A DNA stretch of 64,000 nucleotides from Antedon bifida (GCA_963402885.1 OY727098.1:20012717-20076716), one strand, 5' to 3'; positions 12,745 through 24,420 are shown, numbered from the stretch's first letter. Made by a program: numbers and translations. Notes: generated by a model from the sequence alone, not told the origin.

Positions 12745-13496
12745 TTATTGTTGCTCTGCATCGTCAGTTTCTTGATCCATTTCTGATGTCCAGAGAGTAA
12801 GGTTGTCTCGAAGAAGCTGCATGATCAGAGTTGAATCCTTATAAGAATCTTCCTTGAGATTATCAAGCTCAGCAATGGCATCATCAAATGCTTTCTTAGC
12901 CAAACCACATGCTTTATCTGGACTATTCTCAATCTCATAGTAAAAGACTGAAAAATTCAACGCAAGACCAAGCCGCACTGGATGGGTTGGAGGCAATTCA
13001 TTGGCATATTCGTTTGCTTTTACATATGCCAATCTTGCTTCATCCGTCAAACCTTGTCTTGTATCAGTGCCTGCTACTTCCACCTGGTAGCGGTAATAGT
13101 CTCCTTTCATCTTATTAAAGAATGTTTTGTGCTCAGGATCTTCTTGCTTGTGGTCTTTATGCTCAGGATCTTCTTTCTCAGGGTTTAAGCAATGGACATC
13201 AATTAGATCGAGAATATCGGAGCAGATTTCATTAAGCTCATCTTCAATTTTCTTTTTCATTTCCTTCCCAACTGCTTGTTTTTCATCATCGGCATTAGTA
13301 ATCATGGAGGTAACTACTCGCCAGGATGAGCGTCGAGCCCCACACACATTTTTGTATGCTACGGACAGTAGATTTCGTTCTTCAGAGCTGAGTTTACCTC
13401 CACATTTCAACACTTCTTTCATGGCTTCTTTCATGTCCTGATACCTTTCTGTTTGCTCAGCAATTTTTGCCTCTTGCACTTTCATTTCACGGTTAT
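12745..13496 (-). CDS. 14-3-3 protein, copy 1 (main coding exon)
   Basis: This exon encodes essentially a whole 14-3-3 protein, a dimeric cytosolic adaptor binding phosphoserine/phosphothreonine motifs. Diagnostic segments appear in order: [62 protein letters not shown], and [15 protein letters not shown]. Phosphate-binding residues Lys49, Arg56, Arg127 and Tyr128 (human zeta numbering) are all present. The loop before the MKGDYYRY helix is about 11 residues longer than in zeta and carries an acidic/basic repeat ([16 protein letters not shown]). The open frame begins at a 3' splice site (tttttaaatcttgcag) in phase 1 with no upstream ATG in frame, so a short first coding exon must lie upstream; I did not find it. 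The stop is TAA at 12747-12745. The single long exon could reflect an old retrocopy or lineage-specific intron loss. Confidence 0.93.
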
Positions 13497-13560
13497 CTGC
13501 AAGATTTAAAAACACAGTTACCAGTGGGCAATTACCATGGCCTATAAGATCAACTACTTT

Positions 13561-13670
13561 TAAGACAACTACGCTAGGACAACTGTGCTTAGGAACTACT
13601 TCTAGGGTAACTAGTCCTAGGATAACTATACTAGGACAACTAGGGCCTACACTAGTACAACTACCCTAGG
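13561..13670. repeat. Satellite-like AGGACAACTAC array upstream of 14-3-3 copy 1
   Basis: About seven short subrepeats (aagacaactac, aggacaact, agggtaacta, aggataacta, aggacaacta, agtacaactac) with the same core as the 91-bp satellite at the left of the window. It starts about 65 bp upstream of the 14-3-3 splice acceptor, so it probably lies in the gene's first intron. Confidence 0.75.
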
Positions 13671-13679
13671 GTGATATGA

Positions 13680-15176
13680 TATTGCATCCTCTCACAAACT
13701 CATGACTTGCAGTGATGCAAGTAAAGGTTTAGTCTGATCACTGTTGTTTGGTAATGAAAGTCATGCTACATGCACCTACTGTGCATAATAGTAGACCTTT
13801 TGATCTGCGACAAGCAGAAAATACGCTATGACATGTCACCTCCTCACATTGTCCCTTTTAAAGTTGATAAAATTTTTTAGATTTACGCTGTAAAAACGTT
13901 TAGCTGGCAGCTCGAAAGTATTTCCTCGGTAGCTACATGCCAAACAAGCCTTTGGTTATATTCACATTCATTGCAAATACAATACTGAACCAAAATGATT
14001 GCAATAGTAGTAATAGTCAGATTGTCCATCAAGACCCAACTCTGTACAACATAAACTTTAAAAATGAAATAATCACACCAATATTTAATCACAAACATTT
14101 TCAATCAGATTTATTTAAAGCATGTTTTAACTTTCTGTTGACAATGCATACATTGATTGAACTAACACCCTAAAACCTGATAATGAAATTGAGTGAAATA
14201 CATTTGTTAACAGTAATATTAATGAATTTATAAAAACAGAACTAACAACATACCATCTAATAATATTATATTTGAAAAACAGCAAACTATTCATACTGTG
14301 ATGTGCATATATTGGTGATACATTTATACATCCAAAGCAAATTACAATCTGTATGAATTTGTCAATGGTGTAGGAAAGGAATAATGCAAGAGAAAGTTAA
14401 TTAGATCGTACACATTATACTCCACTTTCTTCTCTTTCCTCTTCCACAAGCTGAAAACCAAGATAAAAAGACTGCATGTAATGTACAGTAGGCCTACTGT
14501 AATAGAAACTTACACATGATTATGCACTAATTGCATTTCTAAAGTTAAACTGCATAATAATCAAAGTCAAAATCTTGATTTACATGGCAAATGCTCAGAT
14601 AAAAATCAATATAAAGAATACTATACTATATGTGGATCACAAAACAAGAAGGCTTACTTATCAAATTACCAAACTACTGACATTGAAAATATTGTACAAA
14701 AAACCCTAATTGATGATTATTATATGCTAATCTTGATCTTCTGCAGTGTTTAATAAAAGAGTTTTTTATAGTTAATGTTGCAGTGAATTGTAAAAGAAAA
14801 AACAGGGAAAAAAAATGATTTTCATAAAAAATGTAAAATTAGAAATAGACAAAGGGCTCTGGTGGCTTTTATATAAAATGCTAAATCTAACCAAAGTTAA
14901 ATACCTCACAAGTATGTGAATTAAAACCAACTATTATGAGTGCATAGACCACTGTGCGTCTGTGGGCTTAAATTAACTGAAAATGGTTTTAATTTATACT
15001 AATAGTAAAATTCTTAATCTGAAGATACTGTTTCAAAACATTTTCAACAATTTTGCCAACAAAAAAAAAAAATAGTAAATAGTACAGTAATCGAAAATTG
15101 AAACACATTCATACTTAAATAGTGCCACCTAATCATGGTATCTTAAATTACTGTAGATGGAATATTTTTAAAAACA
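13680..15176. other. Spacer between 14-3-3 copies 1 and 2
   Basis: It holds the duplicated upstream flank of copy 1 (to about 13880) and the duplicated downstream flank of copy 2 (from about 14020). The copy 1 promoter and first exon may lie here. Short open frames are antisense or chance. Confidence 0.6.
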
Positions 15177-15910
15177 TTATTCTTGCTGTTCTTCATTTTC
15201 ATCTCCCAAACCCGACGTCCAAAGAGTAAGGTTGTCTCGAAGAAGCTGCATGATCAGAGTTGAATCCTTATAAGAATCTTCCTGGAGTGTATCAAGGTCA
15301 GCAATAGCTTCATCAAATGCTTTCTTAGCCAAACCACATGCTTTATCTGAATCATTCTCAATCTCATAGTAAAAGACTGAAAAATTCAACGCAAGACCAA
15401 GCCGCACTGGATGGGTTGAAGGCAATTCATTGGCACATTCGTTTGCTTCTTCATACGCCAATCTTGCCTTATCCACCAAAGCTTGCTTCGTTTCATCGCC
15501 TGCTACTTCCACCTGGTAGCGGTAATAGTCTCCTTTCATCTTATTAAAGAATGTTTTGTGCTCAGGGTCTTTATGCTCAGGATCTTCTTTCTCAGGGTTT
15601 AAGCAATGGACATCAATTAGTTTGAGAACTTCGGAGCAGATTTGATTAAGCTCATCTTCAATGTTCTTTTTCATTGTATTCACAACTGCTTTTTTTTGGT
15701 CATCAATCTTACTAAGCATGGAGGTAACTACTCTCCAGGATGAGCGTCGAGCCCCACACACATTTTTGTATGCTACGGACAGTAGATTTCGCTCTTCAGG
15801 GCTGAGTTTACCATCACATTCCAACACTTCTTTCATGGCTTCTTTCATGTCCTGATACCTTTCTGTTTGCTCAGCAATTTTTGCCTCTTGCACTTTCATT
15901 TCACGTTTAT
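15177..15910 (-). CDS. 14-3-3 protein, copy 2 (main coding exon)
   Basis: Same architecture as copy 1, with all phosphate-binding residues kept and the same phase-1 acceptor (aaatcttgcag). The loop insert is shorter, with EDPEHK followed by DPEHK. The N-terminal part ([20 protein letters not shown]) matches copy 1, while the last 38 residues, from [12 protein letters not shown] to the end, are identical to copy 3 (tail [13 protein letters not shown]). Copy 2 is therefore a mosaic, best explained by gene conversion or unequal crossing over. The flanks agree: the upstream flank resembles copy 1 and the downstream flank resembles copy 3. It encodes about 244 residues plus the missing start exon, near normal family length. 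Confidence 0.93.
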
Positions 15911-15976
15911 CTGCAAGATTTAAAAACACAGTTACCAGTGGGCAACTACCATGGCCTATAAGATCAACTACTTTTA

Positions 15977-16095
15977 AGACAACTACCCTAGGACAACTAT
16001 GCTTAGGAATTACTTCTAACTAGTCCTAGGATGACAATCCTAGAATAACTACACTAGGACAACTAGGGCCTACACTAGTACAACTACCCTAGGGT
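15977..16095. repeat. Satellite-like AGGACAACTAC array upstream of 14-3-3 copy 2
   Basis: It is homologous to the array at 13561, with small indels (the agggtaactag subrepeat is shortened). It sits at the same distance from the acceptor, so it was duplicated along with the gene. Confidence 0.75.
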
Positions 16096-16099
16096 GATA

Positions 16100-17462
16100 T
16101 GATATTGCATCCTCTCACAAACTCATGACTTGCAGTGATGCAAGTAAAGGTTTAGTCTGCTCACTGTTGTTTGGTTGTAATGAAAGTCATGCTACATGCA
16201 CCTACTGTGCATAATAGTGACTGTTTGATCTGCGACATGGCAGTGACCGCTGTCCGCTCGCCTGTGTGCAAAAAACTATTTACCCAGTACCTGCAGCTCA
16301 AACAAGCTTCTTGGCCTGTGGTCATATTTAAAGGACAACTGTACATGAGAACCATATTTTGACAATGTATTAGAGATGTACATATGATTTCAGAACAATT
16401 GCTGCGACGTTATGTGTGCATAGCAAAATCTACCTCATGAGTTTTACCTGTTAACATACAAGAGATAGGTACCCATCATTTCAATTGCAAATTTGACCTG
16501 TTAAATTCTCCAAAATGTTATTCTGTTATTTGAAGAAACACTTTAATATCCAGATAGGCAAAAAAACAATAACAAAATTCAACATTGATTAATGATGATT
16601 AATTTCAAAAGTGTGTTTACTAGTAAGTTTTTGCACTATTGACCTGAAACAGTACTTAGAAACATGACGAGAGTCGCTCTGGAATCATTCAACCATATCG
16701 CGATTATTGGTGAATAAAGACGATGGTGTATACTGTACCATTAGTAATCCACCAGCCTAGCCCTTGTACTCAATGAAGATGGTGAGGAAATCATATTTCT
16801 TAGGATAAAACATGTAGTAAAAGAAATAGTGATAGTCCGAATTTCCATTGAGACCCAACTCTGTACAACATAACAGAACTTGAAATAATCGCAAACATTT
16901 TCAATCGGATTTATTTTAAGCATGTTTTAACTTTTTGTTGACAAATGCATACATTGATTGAACCAACAACCTAAAACCTGATAATGAAAATCGAGTGAAT
17001 TACATTTTTTTTTACAGTAATATTGAACTTATAAAAACAGAACTAACAACATACCATCTAATATTATATTTGAAAAACAGCAAACTATTCATACTGTGAT
17101 GTGCATATATTGGTGATACATTTATACATCCAAAGCAAATTACAATCTGTATGAATGTGTCACTGGTGTAGGAAAGGAATAATGCAAGAGAAAGTTGATA
17201 ATACTCAAACATTGGTAGTAAATTAAACTCCACACTTTTTCTCTTTCCTCCTCCACAACCTGAAAACCACTCTACAACCAAGATAAATGGACTGTATGTA
17301 ACATACAGTAGACCGACTGTTAGGAAATTACACATGATTATATGCACTAATTGCATTTCTAAAGTTAAACTTTGCAAAAATCAAAGTCCTAATCTTGATT
17401 TTGTTTCCACAATTACACAGCAAATTCTATACTGTAAGTGGTTCACAAAACAAGGAGGCTTA
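16100..17462. other. Spacer between copies 2 and 3, proximal part
   Basis: The upstream flank of copy 2 (16100-16340 matches 13675-13860) is followed by unique sequence and then the repeated downstream flank of copy 3. No gene recognised. Confidence 0.6.
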
Positions 17463-18066
17463 AGGCCAATTTACATAGACAAGTGGTAACGGTAAGCGGA
17501 AAACTGCTTCGCTTGTTACATTTACACAGCGCGCAAAAAATGCATATGGTATGGTGAGAAGTATGTGCTTGTAGGCCTCGAGGTAGTACATGTTGCAGGC
17601 AGGCACTGCTGGTCTAGGCATGACGTACAGTATTATGACTGAACTGTCAATAGGCCTAGAGCAGTAGCCTACGCTAGGCCTGGTTTTAGAGGGCCAGTAT
17701 ACAGGTCATCGACCTTGTTGTCTAATAACGTCCCAAATGTATCTTTTCTTTACACTATTCTTATACAAACAATCAGTCACATCGTATAGTGCTTTTTTAT
17801 ATTTTTTTAAAAGAAGTTACAAAACTAGGGTAGTCCTACTGAGGTACTCATATTATTGACACCTTGGACTTGAATGAGTCCAAAAGTTGTTGATAGATGA
17901 TGCCACATCAATAATGTCGTTGATTGTCCAGAATCCAAAATTACTGCGCGGTATAGTGACAAAATAAAATCCGTTTCTATCCCAAGCCCGTCCGCGTTCT
18001 TTGTAAATGGTCATAAGAAATAACCTATATATTCCACTTACTGTTACCGTTTGTGTAAATTGGCCT
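17463..18066. mobile_element. PIF/Harbinger-like non-autonomous DNA transposon (MITE)
   Basis: A 604-bp element with imperfect terminal inverted repeats starting AGGCCAATTTACA and continuing through ggtaac-gtaag-ggaa. It is flanked by TTA on both sides (17460-17462 and 18067-18069). The equivalent site between copies 1 and 2 (aaacaagaaggcttactt, near 14646) lacks the insert and carries one TTA, so the insertion came after the duplication. A 3-bp TTA target duplication is typical of PIF/Harbinger. An 83-codon minus-strand frame overlaps the right half (17853-18104); I cannot identify it as transposase. Confidence 0.85.
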
Positions 18067-18069
18067 TTA

Positions 18070-18678
18070 CTACTCATAATACTGTACAAAAACCTAACTG
18101 ACAAATATTATGCTAATCTTGATCTTCTACAATGTTTAATAATAGGGATGACATTTATACACCTACACAGTTCATAAAATATGCGGTATACCAGTACCTA
18201 TTAGTTTTAAGCAATTTCTTTACTCACAAAACACTTATTCAACAACAGTACTACACCGTATATCGTAGTTACATAATTTAAAGTTTAAATTAAAGTTAAA
18301 ACAATGTTACAGTAAATTGTAAAGGAAAAAAACAGAAAAAAAAAAAATGTTCTCAAATAAGGGTAGAAAATAAACAAAGGGCTCTGGTGGCTTTTATAAA
18401 TGTAACCTCAGCAAAAACACAATGTGAATTAAAACCAATCATTATGAGTCCATCAATAGACAACTGTACGACTGTGGATTTAAAATTAACCGTATATGAT
18501 TTTATTTTATACTAATAGTAAAATTCTTAATATGAAGATATTGTTAATAAACATTTTCAACAATTTGTATGATATTATTGTTTACAGTATTATTATTTAT
18601 ATTGTTCAATTGGACAGATATATAATGTGGTAGGTATACAATTTGTTACTGTAGTAAATGGAATATTTAAAAAAAACA
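18070..18678. other. 3' flank of 14-3-3 copy 3
   Basis: It resumes the duplicated flank after the transposon. Shared markers with copy 2 include caaagggctctggtggcttt (18376 and 14850). It probably contains the copy 3 3'UTR. Confidence 0.55.
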
Positions 18679-19415
18679 TTATTCTTGCTGTTCTTCATTT
18701 TCATCTCCCAAACCCGACGTCCAAAGTGTAAGGTTGTCTCGAAGAAGCTGCATGATCAGAGTTGAATCCTTATAAGAATCTTCCTGGAGTGTATCAAGGT
18801 CAGCAATGGCTTCATCAAATGCTTTCTTAGCCAAACCACATGCTTTTTCTGGATCATTCTCAATCTCATAGTAAAAGACTGAAAAATTCAACGCAAGACC
18901 AAGCCGCACTGGATGGGTTGAAGGCAATTTATTGGCACATTCGTTTGCTTCTTCATACGCCAATCTTGCTTTTTCTGTCAAAGCTTGCTTCGTATCATCG
19001 CCTGCTACTTCCACCTGGTAGCGGTAATAGTCTCCTTTCATCTTATTAAAGAATGTTTTGTGCTCAGAATCTTCTTGCTCAGAATCTTCTTGCTTAGGCT
19101 TCAAGATATCATCAATTAGAGAAAGAACTTCGGTGCAGATTTCATTAAGCTCTTTTTCAATTTGTTTTTTCATTTTCTTCCCAACTTCTAGTTGGGAAGG
19201 TGTAACATTAGAAGAAGACAAGGAGGAGGTAACTACTCTCCAGGATGAGCGTCGAGCCCCACACACATTTTTGTATGCTACGGACAGTAGATTTCGCTCT
19301 TCAGAGCTGAGTTTACCACCACATTTCACCACGTTATCCATAGCCTTTTTCATGTCATCATATCTTTCTGCTTGCTCTGCAATTTTTGCCTCTTGCACAT
19401 ACGATTCACGATTAT
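18679..19415 (-). CDS. 14-3-3 protein, copy 3 (main coding exon)
   Basis: Full 14-3-3 core with [34 protein letters not shown] and the C-terminal groove segments intact. The N-terminus ([11 protein letters not shown]) lacks the internal Met of copies 1 and 2, so translation cannot begin inside this exon and an upstream start exon is required. The acceptor is tttaatcttgcag, phase 1. The loop insert reads [15 protein letters not shown], with Ser in place of Pro in the repeat. A region near the start of the D helix (SSSNVTPSQ) also differs. One possible start is ATGG|gt at 19490-19487, giving an in-frame 71-bp intron, but it is not conserved in copies 1 or 2. Confidence 0.93.
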
Positions 19416-19453
19416 CTGCAAGATTAAACAAATATAATTAACAGTACGATTCC

Positions 19454-19588
19454 AGGGAAACTAACCTAGCACATAAGAAAAACTACCCATACTGTAAGGA
19501 TAACTAACTATGGAAAACTACTCTTCGGATAACTACCCTAAGAAAAACTACTCCTAGAGCAACCCTAGGACAACCTTTAGATCAACTA
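19454..19588. repeat. Satellite-like array upstream of 14-3-3 copy 3
   Basis: A diverged version (gggaaactaac, aaggataactaac, cggataactac, aagaaaaactac, aggacaacc) about 40 bp upstream of the copy 3 acceptor. Its position matches the arrays of copies 1 and 2. Confidence 0.65.
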
Positions 19589-20896
19589 ATCAAAGACGAT
19601 GTTAATATTTAGCACCTTGATTTGAAGGTCAGGCAATCCAACTGATAATACTGTACATCCTCTGTGAAAACTCATGATTTGCAGTGATGTTATCCATAAT
19701 AATGTTATTGTTAACACATTTTGAGACAGGTGCGAAAGTACAGTAGCATGCAGAGCCATGAGAATTAAATTTGAAGTGGCGCAGTTGTCGCAACAAGATA
19801 GAACAATACCCCTGTGCAGGTCATGAGGTTGTCAAAGTCTTATTCCAAAAAGTGGTCAGGTTGAAACCTTACCAACCGTACAGGTGGCTATGGCCCTGGC
19901 ACCTCAACGTTACAATTTGCCGTTTTGTAATGAAAATGGCACAAAAAGGAGTAAATATTTGATTTACTGTATATGTTGAATGGTCAAATTGTTAAACAAC
20001 AGAATATTAGATAAAAACAACAAATATTACCATAAAAAAAATGTACACAAGGAGGCCAAAGTTAGATAATGGTCACCTGATTAAAAGGAAGAAAATGCAA
20101 AAGTAGTAGTTTCGGTCCCTGATGTAACATAAAACAGCCGATATATGGACGCGTAAACCACAAGGAGCTGGGCCATGAACGTTGACGATTCATACAAAGG
20201 GACACCGTCATTATTTTGATTGCTGGAATGAAAATTTATAGCCATTTTGTACGTCAACAATTGCCGCGGTACCTACAGTACTGTATGTGTAGCTATGAAG
20301 TACAGTATATAGCGTACAGTATGTACTAACATAACCTCCGATTTTATTTGTTTTTTAATGACATCATCGATATCACAACCCATTTGTAAATTCGACAATT
20401 TGTAAACTGAACATTCAGAAATTACACTAATTTAAGGTCATTTGATGTAAATTAAATACTATAGGCCGGATTGATATTTTCATATTTCTTCTGTGATTCA
20501 CCCACTTTTGATCGATCGTGAAAGCCAAGAGAAATAGAAGAATTTTAACCTTTCAGTGAAAATACTGCCCCAACTTGTAACAGATTTTGCCAAAAACAGA
20601 AAGACAAATAATGCAGCAACTAGACGTCAGGCTAGGCATATACATTGTTTAGCGTACAATGTTCATATATGTTACCGCTGTTTACCAGCTAGGCCTACAG
20701 TACAAAATTAAGCCTAGCTAGACTAGGCCTTTAAAACCATCCAAGAGAGGACATTTGATGCACGCTACTTAGTCTATTCATAGAACATCATGTTTGGAGT
20801 GGAGTATTCTGACCAATCTCCTACTACAACATACCTCAAGGAAGCAACAAGGTACTGTATAACTAGCTATACAATCGGCATAAGTTCAAGACACTC

Positions 20897-21085
20897 TTCA
20901 ACTATTGTTCTGGTGGTAGAACAAGTCTTCTCGGATAAGGAATTAAAGCTGGAGGTCCAGTGTACACATCTGGCGTGTGTGCATGCATCTACATCTTTCT
21001 GAAGAGTAGGGGGTTACCCCGGTGTATTGTCGTCCACACCTGTGCGCAATTCAGCCCAGTAGGCTGCAAGTCGCAGGTTATTACT
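20897..21085 (+). mobile_element. Truncated tRNA-SINE (same family as 9141-9512)
   Basis: It shares ggtagaacaagtcttctcgg, the acatctttc...gtagggggttaccccggtgta block and the following cgtccacacctg with the full copy at 9141-9512. The tRNA-like head is missing. Confidence 0.65.
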
Positions 21086-22119
21086 CATTTACATAATTAT
21101 TGGGTTACAATACATTAATCATAATCTTTGTGCATGTTTTTACCTAATCAACGGTGAATATAAAATATACATTTTCCATGATGTAGCACAATGTACAGTA
21201 CCAAAAACGATGCTTACAAATGATCGAAAACAAACATGCATTTTAAATATAGGCCTAGTTTTAAATAAACAACATTCAGTCAATCATAATAGGACTGCTG
21301 GTAGGTCTATAATTATTATAGAGCCAGATTTTTCTGGTCACATGGCATGAAACACAATACTAACTTTGTTAAACTGCCTTTCAAAGAATTTTAAATGCTT
21401 TTTAAATAGAAGTTTTTTAAGTTTTAATGATTGTTAAAACTAAACAGAGACTTTTGTTACAAATTCTTGTCGTTGCACTCGCCTGTTTTTGATGATAAAT
21501 TCCCTTTAAAACCGACCACCTCAAGTTTTTTTCAACTTGACAGTAGATTTTGTTCGTCCACACCTTTTTTTATGTAACTTCTCCAGAAGACATGTCTACT
21601 TTTATTTATAATACTTACTGTATATGATAATTTCAATATATTACTATTTGTTTTTTATTCATGGTTGTTCAGTTAATAATTAGACAGCTAGCTTGAGCTA
21701 GCATATATTATTTCTAATGATTAGTTGTCAGTACTGAGAATATAGAGAAAATGATCAAAAAATATGTTTTTTCTTGTAAATTGTAGGTTGGAACTTACGT
21801 TTGACCACGCCTTGCACTGAAGTCTGTGTTCCATTTCATCGCAGGTTTTTGAGCCTTAGTTTAGTTCGAGTTAAGCCGCTGCCCAAAGAACATGTACAGT
21901 ACTTGCCCAAAAAAATATCCTTTTCTAGCTAGTTTAGGCTTGGACCAAACTCTAGAAAAGTGAGTATGGTAGTGTTTTTCCTACCTAGTGCTTGCTGGGC
22001 TACTCCATCCAAACCCTGTTATTAATTAGTGCTATTGATTGATCCAATTGTGGTTTCAGGCCTTATTTATATATAGAGAGATAGATATAGTATTACTAGG
22101 CGTAGGAGAATAGTATTAC

Positions 22120-22460
22120 TAAAGACGTAGGCCTCATCTACTTAGCTAACCCCGACTGTAGGCCTAGCCCTAATTTAATTAATCTACCTAGGCCTATAGC
22201 CTAAAAATAATATTAAATATGCTATTAAATAATGTCTACAGAACATCATGTCATGATCTTCTACTTAAACTTAAAGTCTTAATCTCTTATTCAATACTAT
22301 AGTACTAAACTACACTAAGCCTACTACTTACTACACCTACCTAACAGTAATATTTATTGGGCTACCTAGGCCTTCTAATTATAACTAGCTAGACTAGGCC
22401 TGCCTCCCACACCCTAGCCAAACGGCTAGACCTCCTACCTATAGAGGGCCGGCAAGGCCT
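22120..22460. repeat. TAGGCCTA/CTAG-rich island
   Basis: Repeated taggcctag, ctagctagactaggcctg and gcctagcctagg words. Confidence 0.6.
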
Positions 22461-24420
22461 AGCCTAGGACTCCCTAGCTTACCTCATACATAATTCTTTA
22501 TTCCAACAACCCATCCCAATAGCCTACGCTCTAGTCCTCATATTTGGCCCTAACTATAGATAATTAATGCATTATTCTAACCCATTTTGGCTTCAATCTG
22601 ATTGAACACTTTCACAACTCGAAATACTGATATGGGAGTAGCCTCTAAACTCAGTCTCTCCGATTTTTTCTAGCTGGTGGTACAGTGTGTAATAAACTAT
22701 GAAGCACTTCCTGATGACGCTGTGCCAAAAACAAAATGGCTACGGTTCGCTTCCTTCCGCTTGACAGATTTTTGTGAAACCATACGAATCAAACCCGATT
22801 AAAAATTCAAAGTATTCGTAACAATACAAAAGACACTGGGATACTTTTTTGAAGAATACTCCCCACGCAAAAAGTATGTGTGTATCACACCGTAACTGTG
22901 GCCTTGACTGAGAGTCGTTGTAAAAAGGAGGCGGCAGGCCGCCGCGTGCTGCCGCGGACCACCAGGTACTCAGTGTACTGTTGTGTACAGTACTTTAATG
23001 TCGCGCGGTTTTTATGTTACACGCGCGCGTCTAGAGTAAATTTGGTGGGCGGTTTGTACTCAGTACACCACGCGTCAATTACCTAAATATAAAAGGGGAG
23101 TGGGGTTGGTTGTTGTAACCGTAAAATGGTCTTCCTTTCTAGAAGCCTCCTGGTAAGGGTGGAGGGGTTCAAATTTTGGAAAAAGAGCATTTTATGGTGG
23201 ACCAACTAATTTACAACAGCGTAATCAGATTTTATAGTACATTATCATGGTGATTGAACAGGCGGTATCCATATCCACAGCCCCGCCGGACATGAAATTT
23301 ATCTTAAAATGGTCTTGGTTTTTTTAGTTTATAATTTTTTCCCTAAAAATGCTTCTCTGTTACTATAGTTACAAAAAAGAATGGAGATGTTAAAGTGCTT
23401 ATAAAAAAAAAATTGTGTATAGCACAAAAAAAGAAAAAATCCCAAAATATATGAATAGGCAAAATGTAAATCAACAATAATTGCAATATTTTTCTAGGGC
23501 TATTTAAGACTCAATCTTACCTTGTTCTATGGTCCGTTTTCGAGCAAGTATGTAATAGCCCTGTGTGTGAAAAGTTTGGTTTTTCTCTGAATGCAAGTTG
23601 CTTGTCGGCTTATAATTAGTTGTCGGTGAAATAAGATTTGGCAAAACATCCGAGCACCCAATTAAACCAGGATTCAATATTTGAAAAACAATCATGTCTT
23701 CAGAAACACACGGTGACCACAGCTCCAGAGTAGTATACACACATTTTTAATTGTTAGGTTCTTTTACTAGGCTGGGTCAACATTAAAATTTGTTCGTAAG
23801 AGAATCTCCTACTTTGACTATTATATTGTAGTAGGAATGACGCCAACAATTATACACTTTTAACATGATTAATAAACATGTTACATTTTTGTATCTTATT
23901 TAATTTTATTCTATTGTATGTAGGTAGTGTGTACAGTAGCTTCAATATATTTGAAGATGAGGTCCACGACGAAGGTACTTCCAGTATGAATATGAATGAA
24001 TACAAATTAATTATTATCAATTAATAATTAAAACAATCCACTATTTATCCACTATAAACTGTACAACCACCATCGAAATTTGCAGAAAGAAGCAATTAAA
24101 CATTGTTTTTTCAAAGTTCAGAACGTCCGTAATTATTACGGAAATTCGCCCAAATATTACGGACATAGGGAAATGAAGATAAATATACCATGGAGGTATA
24201 AAATAGTCTTTTCCAACTCCGGACTTCTATAACGTTAATAGTTAATATATAATATGATGAAATGGGATCTAAATTTTAATTTAGTGGCAGAAAAAAACAT
24301 TTAGTATGAAATTAAGGCTGTTGCCCGGGCAAATGGGGTAACACCCCTGCGTCGGCCCCTGATTAAATATCACAATAACATTATAATGTTAGCATGTATT
24401 TGATCAGATAATATTAGTTA

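Larger units (their letters stand above)
11640..19590 (-). repeat. Tandem segmental duplication carrying three 14-3-3 genes
   Basis: Three related units lie head to tail. Markers recur in order: gtccatcgagacccaact (11655, 14025, 16845), agcaaactattcatactgtg (about 11850, 14281, 17079), the 14-3-3 3' end (12745, 15177, 18679), the acceptor (13497, 15911, 16 of 194xx: 19416), and then a satellite-like array. Unit spacing is about 2.4 kb between copies 1 and 2 and longer between 2 and 3, partly because of a 604-bp transposon insertion. Confidence 0.9.
19591..22760. other. Region upstream of 14-3-3 copy 3
   Basis: It contains a truncated SINE (20897-21085) and CTAG/GGCC-rich islands (20625-20730, 22120-22460). 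The promoter and first exon of copy 3 should lie here or further right. No start exon with a phase-1 donor stood out. Confidence 0.5.

Noticed and set aside
12909-13441. Plus-strand frames across the 14-3-3 exons
   Set aside because: They are antisense shadows of the conserved 14-3-3 coding sequence, recurring in all three copies.
13537-13539. ATG at ggccATGG as 14-3-3 start exon in copies 1 and 2
   Set aside because: The intron would be only about 40 bp and the splice would put the protein out of frame.
17853-18104. 83-codon minus-strand frame as a gene
   Set aside because: It overlaps the end of a MITE and continues past it into flank, with no recognisable domain.
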